NCBI GenBank assembly: GCA_944350385.1
Contig: CALVOV010000003.1
Location: forward strand, 53,633 to 117,632
From: an uncultured Bacilli bacterium
GTDB lineage: Bacteria; Bacillota_I; Bacilli_A; RF39; UBA660
Direction of reading: 5' to 3'
Length of the DNA stretch: 64,000 bases
This document shows, in pieces, positions 34,909 to 43,249 of the stretch (the stretch's first letter is position 1; each line of letters starts with the position of its first letter). The notes under the pieces were generated by a model that saw nothing but the letters and a program-made list of their open reading frames with translations, made no database searches and had not been told where the DNA came from. A program made the translations under genes and the position numbers.

Positions 34909-36504
34909 ATGAAAGAAGGAAAAAAATTAAGATTAAAGAAATTTTATTTTCATCCGATTACAATATACATTGCTATGATTGTAGGAATAGTTTTCCTAAG
35001 CTGGATATTTTCTGCTTTTGAAATGCAGGCAACTTATAGAACTGTTAATGAAAACACGTATGAACTAGAACCAACCTTAGTAGCAGTAGAAAATATGCTA
35101 AGTTTCGATGGATTTAAATTTATCATAAGTAATGCCATGGTAAATTTTTTAAGTTTTGGACCTTTAGCAAGTTTGATAATTTCTTTGATGGGTATAACAA
35201 TAGCTGAAGCTACTGGGTTGATAGAGGCATTTACTAAAAAGTATTTAAAAAATATCCCTAAAGCTACATTAACATTTCTAGTAATTCTTATAGCGACTAT
35301 TTCGTCTTTAATTAATGACGTTGGATATGCAATATTAATACCTTTAGTAGCTTTAATATATTTTATAAATAATAGAAATCCAATTTTAGGAATAATTACA
35401 GCATTTTGTGGAGTGTCATTTGGTTATGGAGTATCAATCTTTGTTGGTTCTACTGAAGTAGCTTTAATAGGATATACAAGAAATGCAGCTATGTTAATTG
35501 ATGAAACAACGCATATATCATTGACTAGTAACTTATTTTTCATTATAGCGGCATCAATAATATTATCAATAGTTGGAACAATAATAATTGAAAAAATAAT
35601 TTCCCCAAAAATAGGAAAATATAAGAAAGAAGAAGAATTTGCCACAACTGAGCAATATAGAGTAATCAATTTAGAAGAAGAAGAGCAGAAGAAAATAGAA
35701 CAAGAGAAAAGTCAAAAAAGAGGATTAAAATTCTCATTAATAATAGGTATAATAATATTATTGATTTTTATTTATTCATTATTGCCAAATTTACCATATT
35801 CAGGGATGTTACTTGATATGGAAGAAACAACATATTTAAATCAGCTTTTTGGAGAAAGTTCATACTTCCAAGATGGATTTACTTATATGATTTCACTATT
35901 TTTTATACTTACCGGTTTAGCTTATGGAATTGGTGCTAAAACAATAAATAATGATAAAGATCTCATAGAAAAGGCAAATAAAGGTTTTGAAAATATTGGT
36001 TCATCAATTATTTTGATATTTGTTGCTTCACAATTTATTGCTATTTTTAAGAAAACTAATATCGGAATAGTAATTACAGCTTGGTTAGCAGAAGTATTAA
36101 ATTATATGAATTTAAGTGGAATAGCATTAATAGTTATCTCATTAATTCTAATTGCGATAGCAAATATTTTTCTTACAAGTACAAGTAACAAGTGGTTAAT
36201 TTTTTCTGGTATCGTAGTACCTATGTTTATGCAATCAAATATATCTCCTCAATTTGCTCAAATAGTTATGAGAGCTGGGGATTCTATGACTAATGGATTC
36301 ACTCCGTTCTTAGCAGCATCAGTAATTTATATAGCTTATTTGAACATATATAATTTAAATAAAGAAAAGCCATATACATTAAAGAAAGCTTTTAGTCTTA
36401 TTACTCCATATTTTTTACTAATTTCAGCTACATGGATATTAGTAGTTGTTGGCTGGTATTTGATTGGTCTTCCAATAGGTCCAGGAGTATTGCCTACAAT
36501 ATAA
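34909..36504 (+). CDS. AbgT-family transporter
   Basis: 531 residues with about a dozen membrane segments in two halves joined by a charged cytoplasmic loop (around KKEEEFATTEQYRVINLEEEEQKK). ISSLINDVGYAILIPL, SFGYGVSIFVGSTEVALIG and AGDSMTNGFTPFLAASVIY are the family signatures. They fit the hairpin regions of AbgT carriers. Known members import p-aminobenzoyl-glutamate or export sulfonamide-like drugs. Which of these applies here cannot be told from sequence. It starts 3 nt after the DUF951 gene and ends in a terminator. This gene is not part of the usual parB-ychF neighbourhood. Confidence 0.9.
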   Translation: MKEGKKLRLKKFYFHPITIYIAMIVGIVFLSWIFSAFEMQATYRTVNENTYELEPTLVAVENMLSFDGFKFIISNAMVNFLSFGPLASLIISLMGITIAEATGLIEAFTKKYLKNIPKATLTFLVILIATISSLINDVGYAILIPLVALIYFINNRNPILGIITAFCGVSFGYGVSIFVGSTEVALIGYTRNAAMLIDETTHISLTSNLFFIIAASIILSIVGTIIIEKIISPKIGKYKKEEEFATTEQYRVINLEEEEQKKIEQEKSQKRGLKFSLIIGIIILLIFIYSLLPNLPYSGMLLDMEETTYLNQLFGESSYFQDGFTYMISLFFILTGLAYGIGAKTINNDKDLIEKANKGFENIGSSIILIFVASQFIAIFKKTNIGIVITAWLAEVLNYMNLSGIALIVISLILIAIANIFLTSTSNKWLIFSGIVVPMFMQSNISPQFAQIVMRAGDSMTNGFTPFLAASVIYIAYLNIYNLNKEKPYTLKKAFSLITPYFLLISATWILVVVGWYLIGLPIGPGVLPTI

Positions 36505-36533
36505 ACTTTTATGTTTTCATAAAAGTTTTTTAA
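36503..36533 (+). terminator. terminator after the AbgT gene
   Basis: AAACTTTTATG, loop TTTT and CATAAAAGTTT followed by TTT. Overlaps the stop codon region. Confidence 0.8.
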
Positions 36534-36556
36534 TATAATAAAAAAGAGGAGGAAAT

Positions 36557-37243
36557 ATGCAAAATAATAATCAAGATTTAAAATCCTTATATAATTTAAA
36601 TTCAGAAGAACCATTAAACAATAAATATGAAGATAGTGATGATGAGATAAATATCAGCAAAGAAGGATTAGACAAATTATATAACCAAGATATTAAAACA
36701 TTGGATGAAGAATTTCCAATAGAAAAAAACATTTTTAATAAGAATGAAGTAACCACTCTTGAGAAAAAAGAAAAAAACATTAAAGAAGAATATATTACTG
36801 ACGAAGATTTATTATTAGCTTATGTAGGAAAAAATTTTATTAAAATATCAAGTAAACCATTCAACTTTTCAGCATTTATTTTTAGTGGTTATTATTTACT
36901 ATTTAGAAAAAAAATATTATATGCAATGATTTATTTTACAATATTTTTAGTTTTATCTCAGTTTATTTATTCTTTTATTGTTGGAATAGGATTATCATTA
37001 ATTGTTGGAGTTTTATTCAACGGACTTTATATTAAAGATGCAAAAAAGAAAATCAATAAGATAAAAGAAAAAAATTCAAATAAAAGTATGAGCAAAGTAA
37101 AAGAGATATGTGCAAAGACAGGTGGAACAAGTGTCGTAAGTATTATAATTGGAACTATTTTTCTAGTTATAATTACAATGATTTTATTTATCATATTTCA
37201 ATTTGTTAATCTAGATATAAATAAAACACCACTTCCAATTTAA
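36557..37243 (+). CDS. small membrane protein, DUF2628-like
   Basis: 228 residues. The first 90 are charged, acidic and probably disordered. Then comes FNFSAFIFSGYYLLFRKKILYAM, reminiscent of the DUF2628 pattern in which a Trp/Tyr-rich segment precedes two membrane helices. Two more hydrophobic helices follow, and a final one near the C-terminus (VVSIIIGTIFLVIITMILFIIFQF). Function unknown. A GAGGAGG site precedes the ATG. It is flanked by terminators, so it stands alone. The domain match is by resemblance only. Confidence 0.65.
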   Translation: MQNNNQDLKSLYNLNSEEPLNNKYEDSDDEINISKEGLDKLYNQDIKTLDEEFPIEKNIFNKNEVTTLEKKEKNIKEEYITDEDLLLAYVGKNFIKISSKPFNFSAFIFSGYYLLFRKKILYAMIYFTIFLVLSQFIYSFIVGIGLSLIVGVLFNGLYIKDAKKKINKIKEKNSNKSMSKVKEICAKTGGTSVVSIIIGTIFLVIITMILFIIFQFVNLDINKTPLPI

Positions 37244-37268
37244 TATAAAAAATTATTTAATTATCATG

Positions 37269-37308
37269 TAAAATATATGAAAAGTTTTCATATATTTTAT
37301 TTTTTACA
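37269..37308 (+). terminator. terminator before ychF
   Basis: A perfect inverted repeat of 15 bp around one G at 37284 (TAAAATATATGAAAA and complement), followed by ATTTTTT. A+T-only except for two pairs. Confidence 0.65.
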
Positions 37309-37353
37309 AAGTAATGTGTTATAATATTGACGAAAAAGAAATGAGGTAATATT

Positions 37354-38454
37354 ATGAGTTTAACAGCAGGAATTGTAGGACTACCAAATGTAGGAAAGTC
37401 AACTTTGTTTAATGCAATAACTAATCAAAAAATATTAGCAGAAAATTACCTATTTGCTACAATAGAACCAAATGTAGGAATAGTAACTGTTCCAGATGAA
37501 AGAATGGATAAATTAAGAGAAATGTATACACCAGAAAGATTTATACCAACTTCATATGAGTTTACAGATATTGCTGGACTGGTTAAAGGAGCATCACAGG
37601 GCGAAGGGTTAGGAAATAAATTTTTATCACATATTCGAGAAGTAGATGCAATAGTAGAAGTAGTACGATGCTTTGATGATGGAAAAATAATTCATGTTGA
37701 TGGAAGTGTAGATCCAATTAGAGATATAGAAACAATAAATTTAGAATTAGCTATATCAGACTTAGAAACTATCAATAATCGATTAGAAAGAGTTGCAAAA
37801 AAAGCTAGAACGACAAAAAATAAGGATGATTTGATAGAAGTAGAAGCTTTAGAAAAATCTAAAAAATCCTTAGAATCTAATGTGCCATTAAGACAAATCG
37901 AATATACAGAAGATGAAAGAAGAATACTAAAATCATATAGTTTTTTGACTATCAAGCCAATAATTTATTTAGCTAATATAAGTGAGAGTGAATTAGGTAA
38001 AGAAGATAATGATTATGTAAAAAAAGTGAAAGAATATGCATCAAAAGAAAATGCTAAAGTTGTTAGTTTATGCGCTAAAGTAGAAGAAGAATTAAGTGAA
38101 TTAGACGTAGATGACAAAAAAGAAATGTTAGAAGCCTTAGGTTTAGAAGAATCAGGATTAAATAAGTTAATAAAAGCTACATATGATATTTTAGGTTTAG
38201 CTACTTACTTTACAGTAGGCAAAGATGAAGTAAGAGCTTGGACATTTAAAAAGGGAATGAATGCCAAAAAATGTGCTGGAATAATTCACACAGATTTTGA
38301 AAAAGGATTTATTAGAGCAGAAGTTATATCATATAGTGATCTAATTGAACAAGGAAGTGAATTAAAAGTAAAAGAGGCAGGAAAATCCCGCTTAGAAGGA
38401 AAAGACTATATCATGCAAGATGGAGATATATGTCATTTTAGATTTAATGTATAA
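37354..38454 (+). CDS. ychF: redox-regulated ATPase YchF (OBG family)
   Basis: 366-residue OBG-family P-loop protein. It has GLPNVGKSTLFNAIT, FATIEPNVGIVTVPDER and DIAGLVKGASQGEGLGNKFL. The YLANISESEL motif replaces the usual NKxD and explains the ATP preference of YchF. A C-terminal TGS domain is present (GKDEVRAWTFKKGMNAKKCAGIIHTDFEKGFIRAEV). It binds ribosomes. Very conserved. Confidence 0.97.
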   Translation: MSLTAGIVGLPNVGKSTLFNAITNQKILAENYLFATIEPNVGIVTVPDERMDKLREMYTPERFIPTSYEFTDIAGLVKGASQGEGLGNKFLSHIREVDAIVEVVRCFDDGKIIHVDGSVDPIRDIETINLELAISDLETINNRLERVAKKARTTKNKDDLIEVEALEKSKKSLESNVPLRQIEYTEDERRILKSYSFLTIKPIIYLANISESELGKEDNDYVKKVKEYASKENAKVVSLCAKVEEELSELDVDDKKEMLEALGLEESGLNKLIKATYDILGLATYFTVGKDEVRAWTFKKGMNAKKCAGIIHTDFEKGFIRAEVISYSDLIEQGSELKVKEAGKSRLEGKDYIMQDGDICHFRFNV

Positions 38455-38463
38455 AGGAAAAAT

Positions 38464-39243
38464 ATGGAATTAGAAAGTAAAATAAAAATATTTGAAACAG
38501 GAATTTCAGAAGGAATATTTAGTAAAAATAAGAAATTTTATCCGTCTAATGTTTCTGAAAATGAAATAAAAAATCAATTTATGAAAGTTAAAAAGATAGC
38601 CGGAAGTAAATATAATTTTGATTTTAAAAAAATATTTCAGGCAAGTCAAAAAAGTGATAAGAATAGAATTGATTATCCAGATGGAAAATATATAGTTATT
38701 AATGATAGTAATTTACAAAAAGAAGATTATTGGAACGAAGAATTGCCTGCTGATATTCTAATATTAGAAGAAAAATATAAAAACATAGTAGTAGGAAATC
38801 AGATGGCTGACTGTCCTATAGTTATAGTAGAAGATAGAAAAAAAGGAGTAACAGCTCTATCTCATTGTGGAGCATCATACATTGATAGATTATTACCACA
38901 ACAAACAATTGAAGCTCTTCAAAAAGAATATAATAGTGATGTAAAAGATTTGTATGTTTATATAGGTAGTTGCGCTAAAAAAGAATATTATATTTATGAT
39001 AGATATCCATTATGGGCTACAAATAAAGAAATATGGGAAGATAATATAACCAAGGAAAACAACGATTATCATATAGATATGAATGGAGCAATCAGAAAGC
39101 AATTAGAAAAAATTGGGATAAAGAATATCTATGAGAGTCCTTTTGATACCATGACAGATAATAGGTTTTATTCTCATAGAGCTTCAGCACAAGGTGATAA
39201 AAGAAAATTTGGCCAAAATTTTGTTGGGTTTTATTATAAATAA
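38464..39243 (+). CDS. laccase-domain protein (YfiH / DUF152 family)
   Basis: 259 residues resembling the copper-oxidase-like YfiH family, now viewed mainly as purine nucleoside-processing enzymes. The metal and catalytic region MADCPIVIVED...LSHCGASYIDRLLP corresponds to the family ADC...HxG pattern. GSCAKKEYYIYDRYP and DNRFYSHRASAQGDKRKFG match the GPC and SHRR.....GR blocks. Sequence is diverged: the usual HAGWRG reads HCGASY. It follows ychF by 9 nt. Assignment is by motif order. Confidence 0.75.
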   Translation: MELESKIKIFETGISEGIFSKNKKFYPSNVSENEIKNQFMKVKKIAGSKYNFDFKKIFQASQKSDKNRIDYPDGKYIVINDSNLQKEDYWNEELPADILILEEKYKNIVVGNQMADCPIVIVEDRKKGVTALSHCGASYIDRLLPQQTIEALQKEYNSDVKDLYVYIGSCAKKEYYIYDRYPLWATNKEIWEDNITKENNDYHIDMNGAIRKQLEKIGIKNIYESPFDTMTDNRFYSHRASAQGDKRKFGQNFVGFYYK

Positions 39244-39244
39244 C

Positions 39245-39273
39245 TAGACAAATAAAAAAAGAGTTGATATAAT
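39245..39273 (+). promoter_or_regulatory. promoter of rpsF-ssb-rpsR
   Basis: TAGACA (39245-39250) and TATAAT (39268-39273) 17 bp apart, directly before the S6:S18-type leader. The same TAGACA-17-TATAAT arrangement precedes gdpP. Confidence 0.75.
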
Positions 39274-39313
39274 ACTACCGAGTATTTTAAATACTCCTTG
39301 CTGCATCTAGTAT
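39272..39313 (+). promoter_or_regulatory. S6:S18-binding ribosomal leader of rpsF
   Basis: ATACTA and TAGTAT close an outer stem. A CCG bulge lies on the 5' side. AGTATT...AATACT forms the inner hairpin, and CCTTGCTGCATC the 3' bulge. This is the layout of the S6:S18 mRNA leader, in which the CCG mimics the rRNA site. The S6-S18 complex would repress its own operon, and both rpsF and rpsR are downstream. Confidence 0.78.
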
Positions 39314-39343
39314 GTGGCCATAGACCAAAAGGAGGTGTAAAGA

Positions 39344-39631
39344 ATGAATAAATATGAAATTATGTTTGTTGTAAGACCTGATATGGAAGAAGTTGAAATT
39401 AAAAAAACAGCTGAAGAGTTAAAAAAGGTTTTAGAAGATGGAAAAGCAACATTTGTTGAAGAAAAGAACATGGGACAAAGAGAATTAGCATATGAAGTTA
39501 AGAAATTTAAAACAGGATACTATTTCTTATTTGTAGTTGAAACAACACCAGAAACAGTTGCTGAATTTGAACGTGTAGTAAGAATTAATGAAAAAGTAAT
39601 TCGTTATTTAATTGTAAAAGCAGAAGATTAA
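39344..39631 (+). CDS. rpsF: 30S ribosomal protein S6
   Basis: 95 residues starting MNKYEIMFVVRPDMEEVEIKK and ending with VRINEKVIRYLIVKAED, the usual S6 fold. AAAGGAGGTG precedes the ATG. First gene of rpsF-ssb-rpsR. Binds S18 on the small subunit platform and, with it, probably the leader RNA upstream. Confidence 0.97.
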   Translation: MNKYEIMFVVRPDMEEVEIKKTAEELKKVLEDGKATFVEEKNMGQRELAYEVKKFKTGYYFLFVVETTPETVAEFERVVRINEKVIRYLIVKAED

Positions 39632-39649
39632 TAGAAAACGAGGTAATTT

Positions 39650-40135
39650 ATGAATAAGATTTTTTTAATAGGAAGATTAACAAGAGATCCTGAACTAAGA
39701 TATACAGGAAGTAATACTCCAGTAGCTACGTTTTCGTTAGCTGTAAATAGAAACTTTTCAAATCAAAATGGTGAAAGAGAAGCAGATTTTATTAATATAG
39801 TTGTTTGGAGAAAACAAGCAGAGAATGTAAAAAACTATTTATCACAAGGTAGTCAAGTAGCAATTGAAGGAAGGTTACAAACAAGAACGTACGATGACAA
39901 CAATGGTCAAAAAAGATATATTACTGAAGTAATAGCTGATAATGTTGAATTTTTAGGATCAAAAAATTCCTCAAATCATTCTAATAGTACTAATACCACT
40001 GCAACAAACAATGCAGGTCCAACTCCTTATGATTTTGGATCAAGTCCACAAACCAAAGGAACAGACGTAGATAGCAATCCATTTGCTGACTTTGGTTCAA
40101 GTATTGAGATTAGTGATGATGAATTACCTTTCTAA
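39650..40135 (+). CDS. ssb: single-stranded DNA-binding protein
   Basis: 161 residues. The OB-fold is at about 1-105 (MNKIFLIGRLTRDPELRYTGSNTPVATFSLAVNR, ADFINIVVWRKQAENV). A flexible Asn/Ser/Thr-rich region follows, then the acidic tip DDELPF that docks partner proteins such as PriA and RecO. Lies between rpsF and rpsR as in Bacillus ssbA. Confidence 0.97.
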   Translation: MNKIFLIGRLTRDPELRYTGSNTPVATFSLAVNRNFSNQNGEREADFINIVVWRKQAENVKNYLSQGSQVAIEGRLQTRTYDDNNGQKRYITEVIADNVEFLGSKNSSNHSNSTNTTATNNAGPTPYDFGSSPQTKGTDVDSNPFADFGSSIEISDDELPF

Positions 40136-40152
40136 AAAAAGGAGGATAGCAT

Positions 40153-40368
40153 ATGGCAGAATTCAATAGAAGAAAGAAAAAAATATGTATGATGTGTGCT
40201 GGTAAGACAGTTGATTATAAAGATCCAGAAACTTTAAAAAGATATACAAATGAAAAAGGAAAAATAGTTCCTAGAAGAGTAACTGGTAATTGTGCATTAC
40301 ATCAAAGATATATTTCTAAACAAGTTAAAAGAGCAAGAGCAATAGCTTTAATGCCTTATTCAAAATAA
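40153..40368 (+). CDS. rpsR: 30S ribosomal protein S18
   Basis: 71 residues with [51 protein letters not shown]. Cysteines in CMMC, together with NC and H, resemble the zinc-binding type of S18. AAAGGAGG precedes the ATG. A strong terminator follows. Confidence 0.97.
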   Translation: MAEFNRRKKKICMMCAGKTVDYKDPETLKRYTNEKGKIVPRRVTGNCALHQRYISKQVKRARAIALMPYSK

Positions 40369-40372
40369 TATT

Positions 40373-40400
40373 AAGCATACCAAAATGGTATGCTTTTTTG
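40373..40400 (+). terminator. terminator after rpsR
   Basis: AAGCATACCA, loop AA and TGGTATGCTT followed by TTTT. Strong rho-independent structure. Confidence 0.9.
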
Positions 40401-40401
40401 T

Positions 40402-40430
40402 TAGACAAAAATATATAATTAGTATATAAT
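40402..40430 (+). promoter_or_regulatory. promoter of gdpP-rplI-dnaB
   Basis: TAGACA (40402-40407) and TATAAT (40425-40430) with 17 bp spacing, just after the rpsR terminator. Confidence 0.72.
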
Positions 40431-40455
40431 AAGAATGAATTTAAAGGAGGAAAAA

Positions 40456-41445
40456 ATGGGGATAATTAAACAAAGAAGAGAACTGAATAAGCTAATAAGA
40501 AATTCAAAAACCATTTTTTTAATGGCTCACAAAGATCTAGATTTGGATGCCTTAGGAAGTTGTATTGGTATGTGCATGTTCCTTTCAAAAAGAAAAAGAA
40601 AAGAATGTTATATAATAATAGATGATAAGACACATGAATTAGGAGTAGAAAAGGTATTAATAGAACTAGAAGGATGTTTTAAAATTATTAAAAGTGAAGA
40701 TATAGAAAAATATAAAAATCCTAGAATTAGTAAAAATTTATTAATGATTTTAGATACTAATAAAAAAGAATTAGTTCAAAGCCCTGACATATTAAAATCA
40801 TTCAATAATAAAGTAATTATAGATCATCATGAATTAGGAAGAACTACTATTAAAGATTGCTTAATAATTAATGATACAGAAGTATCAAGTACTTGTGAAA
40901 TGATAACAGAACTGATAGAATATTATGACGTAGAAATAGAGCCATACTATGCTACAGTATTATTATCAGGAATTGTTTTAGATACTAACAATTTTACTTT
41001 AAAAACAAATCCAGAGACATTTTATACTGCCTATTATCTAACTAGTTTAGGAGCAAGTGCAAAAAAAGTTCAATATCTTTTGAAACAGGATATAAGCGAA
41101 TATACAGAACGCCAGAAATTGATGACTGGTATTGAAACTATTAATGGTAAAGTTGCACTTACAAAAGCTACCCCATATACAATATATCGTCGTGAAGATT
41201 TGGCAAAAGTAGCAGATACGTTACTATTTTTTAATAACATAGAAGCATCTTTCGTAATAGGAAAAATAGGTAAGGATATAATTGGAGTTAGTGCTAGAAG
41301 CTTAGGAAATTATGATATAAGCAAAATTTTAGAAAAGATAGGTGGAGGTGGAGGTATCTATAATGGTGCCGCTAGAATAGAAAATTCTACTATCAGTAAA
41401 GTTGAGCAACAAGTTATTAGTGCAATAAAGGAGGAAACGGAGTAA
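40456..41445 (+). CDS. gdpP: GdpP-like DHH/DHHA1 phosphodiesterase lacking sensory and membrane domains
   Basis: 329 residues matching only the C-terminal half of GdpP, the c-di-AMP phosphodiesterase. DHH metal motifs are HKDLDLDALGS (His25, Asp29, Asp31), LDTN and DHHELG. TALLAGIIVDT-type LLSGIVLDTNNF and FVIGKIGKDIIGVSARSLG follow. The two membrane helices, PAS and degenerate GGDEF domains of the usual 650-residue protein are absent. In the DHHA1 motif the normal GGGH reads GGGGI, so the substrate-binding histidine appears lost. The ATG at 40456 has AAAGGAGG upstream. The gdpP-rplI-dnaB order is that of Bacillus, which supports orthology over NrnA. Confidence 0.85.
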   Translation: MGIIKQRRELNKLIRNSKTIFLMAHKDLDLDALGSCIGMCMFLSKRKRKECYIIIDDKTHELGVEKVLIELEGCFKIIKSEDIEKYKNPRISKNLLMILDTNKKELVQSPDILKSFNNKVIIDHHELGRTTIKDCLIINDTEVSSTCEMITELIEYYDVEIEPYYATVLLSGIVLDTNNFTLKTNPETFYTAYYLTSLGASAKKVQYLLKQDISEYTERQKLMTGIETINGKVALTKATPYTIYRREDLAKVADTLLFFNNIEASFVIGKIGKDIIGVSARSLGNYDISKILEKIGGGGGIYNGAARIENSTISKVEQQVISAIKEETE

Positions 41446-41885
41446 TGGAAGTTATATTTATTAAAGATTTAAGAGGACAAGGTAAAAAAGGCCAAATAAA
41501 AAATGTTAAAGATGGTTATGCAGAAAATTATCTCATAAAAAATGGTTATGCTGTTATTAAAAATAAAGAGAATTTACAAAAGTTAGAAAGCGAAAAATCT
41601 AAAAAAGCAGCAGAAGATGAAAAAAATCGAAAATTAGCCGAAGAACTAAAAATAAAATTATCAAAAGAAGTATTAGAATTTAAAGTTAAAACAGGTGAAG
41701 GAGATAAAGTATTTGGTAGTATCAGTATCAAACAAATTAAAGATGAGTTAGTAAAATTAGGATATAAAATTGATAAAAATCAAATAGAAATTACATCACC
41801 AATTCAGTCACTAGGATTTCATAATGTGACAATTAATTTATATACAGGAATAAAGGGACAAATTAAAGTACATGTGATAAAATAG
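41445..41885 (+). CDS. rplI: 50S ribosomal protein L9
   Basis: 146 residues. The N-terminal domain MEVIFIKDLRGQGKKGQIKNVKDGYAENYLIKNGYAV is diagnostic. A long charged connecting helix and the C-terminal domain (GSISIKQIKDELVKLGYKIDKNQIEI) follow. Start overlaps the stop of gdpP, AAAGGAGG upstream. Confidence 0.97.
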   Translation: MEVIFIKDLRGQGKKGQIKNVKDGYAENYLIKNGYAVIKNKENLQKLESEKSKKAAEDEKNRKLAEELKIKLSKEVLEFKVKTGEGDKVFGSISIKQIKDELVKLGYKIDKNQIEITSPIQSLGFHNVTINLYTGIKGQIKVHVIK

Positions 41886-41895
41886 AGGTGAGAAT

Positions 41896-43248
41896 ATGCC
41901 ATTAAGAAATTTACCGAATAATTTAGAAGCAGAAGAATCAGTATTAGGGGCATGTTTTTTATCAAAGTACGCATTACAGAAAGCTTGTGAATCATTACAG
42001 CCAGAATCATTCTATAGTGAAAAAAACAGTAAGATATTTTCTACAATGATAGCTTTAAATGAATCAAAGACACCTATAGATTTAACGACAGTAACAAGTT
42101 ATTTAAAAAATCATAATGAATTAAATGATGTTGGAGGAGTTGAATATTTAAGCGAAGTATTAAATTTTGTTCCAACAGCAAGCAATATTGATTATTATAT
42201 TCAAAATGTCGAAGAAACAGCATTATTAAGAAGATTAATTGAAACAGCGACAGAAATAGCATCAGAAGGATATCGTACAGATGAGACAGTAAATGATATT
42301 TTAGATAATTCAGAGAAAAAAATTTTAAATATAGTAAAATATCGTAAATCAAGTGAATTTAGAAGTATCAAAGATATCTTAACAAAAACACAAGCAGATT
42401 TAGAAAGACTTTCAGAAAACAAGGGAGAGATTACAGGCTTATCAACAGGCTGGTATGATTTTGATAAATTAACCACAGGTCTACATGGAAAAGAATTTAT
42501 AATAATAGCTGCCCGTCCTGCAATGGGAAAAACAGCTTTTGCTTTAAATTTAGCGACACATGTTGCTATGACTCAAGACAAATCAGTAGCATTATTTAAC
42601 TTAGAAATGAGTGCAGAGCAATTGGCAATGCGTATCATTTCATCATTAGGTCAATTGGAAGGTTTTAAATTAAGAACAGGAAATTTAATGAATAATGATT
42701 GGAAAAGAATAAACGAAGCTTGTTCACAATTATCTGGAACTAATATGGTAATAGATGACACACCTGGAATAACAATAGGAGAAATTAGAGCTAAATGTCG
42801 TAGATTAGCTAGTAGCGAAAAAGGATTAAGTTTAGTTGTTATTGATTATCTTCAATTAATCTCTGGTGGAAAAAATTATGGAACTAATCGACAACAAGAA
42901 GTTTCTGATATTTCAAGAAGCTTAAAAACTTTAGCAATGGAATTAGATGTTCCTGTAATAGCATTATCACAATTATCCAGAAGTGTAGAAGCTAGAGAAG
43001 ATAAAAGACCAATCATGAGTGATTTGCGTGAATCTGGTTCAATAGAACAAGATGCTGATATAGTAGCATTCTTATATAGAGATGACTACTACAATAAAGA
43101 GGCTAGAACTGAAGATAATAATAGTATAAGTGAATTAATTATAGGAAAGCATCGTAATGGTCCAACAACAACAATAGAGTTACTATTTAAGAAAAATACT
43201 TCGACATTCTTAAATTTAAGAAAAGAAAAAGAAAAGACGGAGGGATAG
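41896..43248 (+). CDS. dnaB: replicative DNA helicase DnaB (DnaC in Bacillus)
   Basis: Hexameric RecA-fold helicase (450 aa). The N-terminal helical domain begins NLEAEESVLGACFLS. The C-terminal motor has Walker A ARPAMGKTAFALN, LFNLEMSAEQLAMRI, VVIDYLQLI (Walker B), SQLSRSVEAREDKRPIMSDLRESGSIEQDAD and the arginine-rich end KHRNGPTTTIELLF. No intein. Follows rplI by 10 nt. Confidence 0.97.
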   Translation: MPLRNLPNNLEAEESVLGACFLSKYALQKACESLQPESFYSEKNSKIFSTMIALNESKTPIDLTTVTSYLKNHNELNDVGGVEYLSEVLNFVPTASNIDYYIQNVEETALLRRLIETATEIASEGYRTDETVNDILDNSEKKILNIVKYRKSSEFRSIKDILTKTQADLERLSENKGEITGLSTGWYDFDKLTTGLHGKEFIIIAARPAMGKTAFALNLATHVAMTQDKSVALFNLEMSAEQLAMRIISSLGQLEGFKLRTGNLMNNDWKRINEACSQLSGTNMVIDDTPGITIGEIRAKCRRLASSEKGLSLVVIDYLQLISGGKNYGTNRQQEVSDISRSLKTLAMELDVPVIALSQLSRSVEAREDKRPIMSDLRESGSIEQDADIVAFLYRDDYYNKEARTEDNNSISELIIGKHRNGPTTTIELLFKKNTSTFLNLRKEKEKTEG

Positions 43249-43249
43249 A

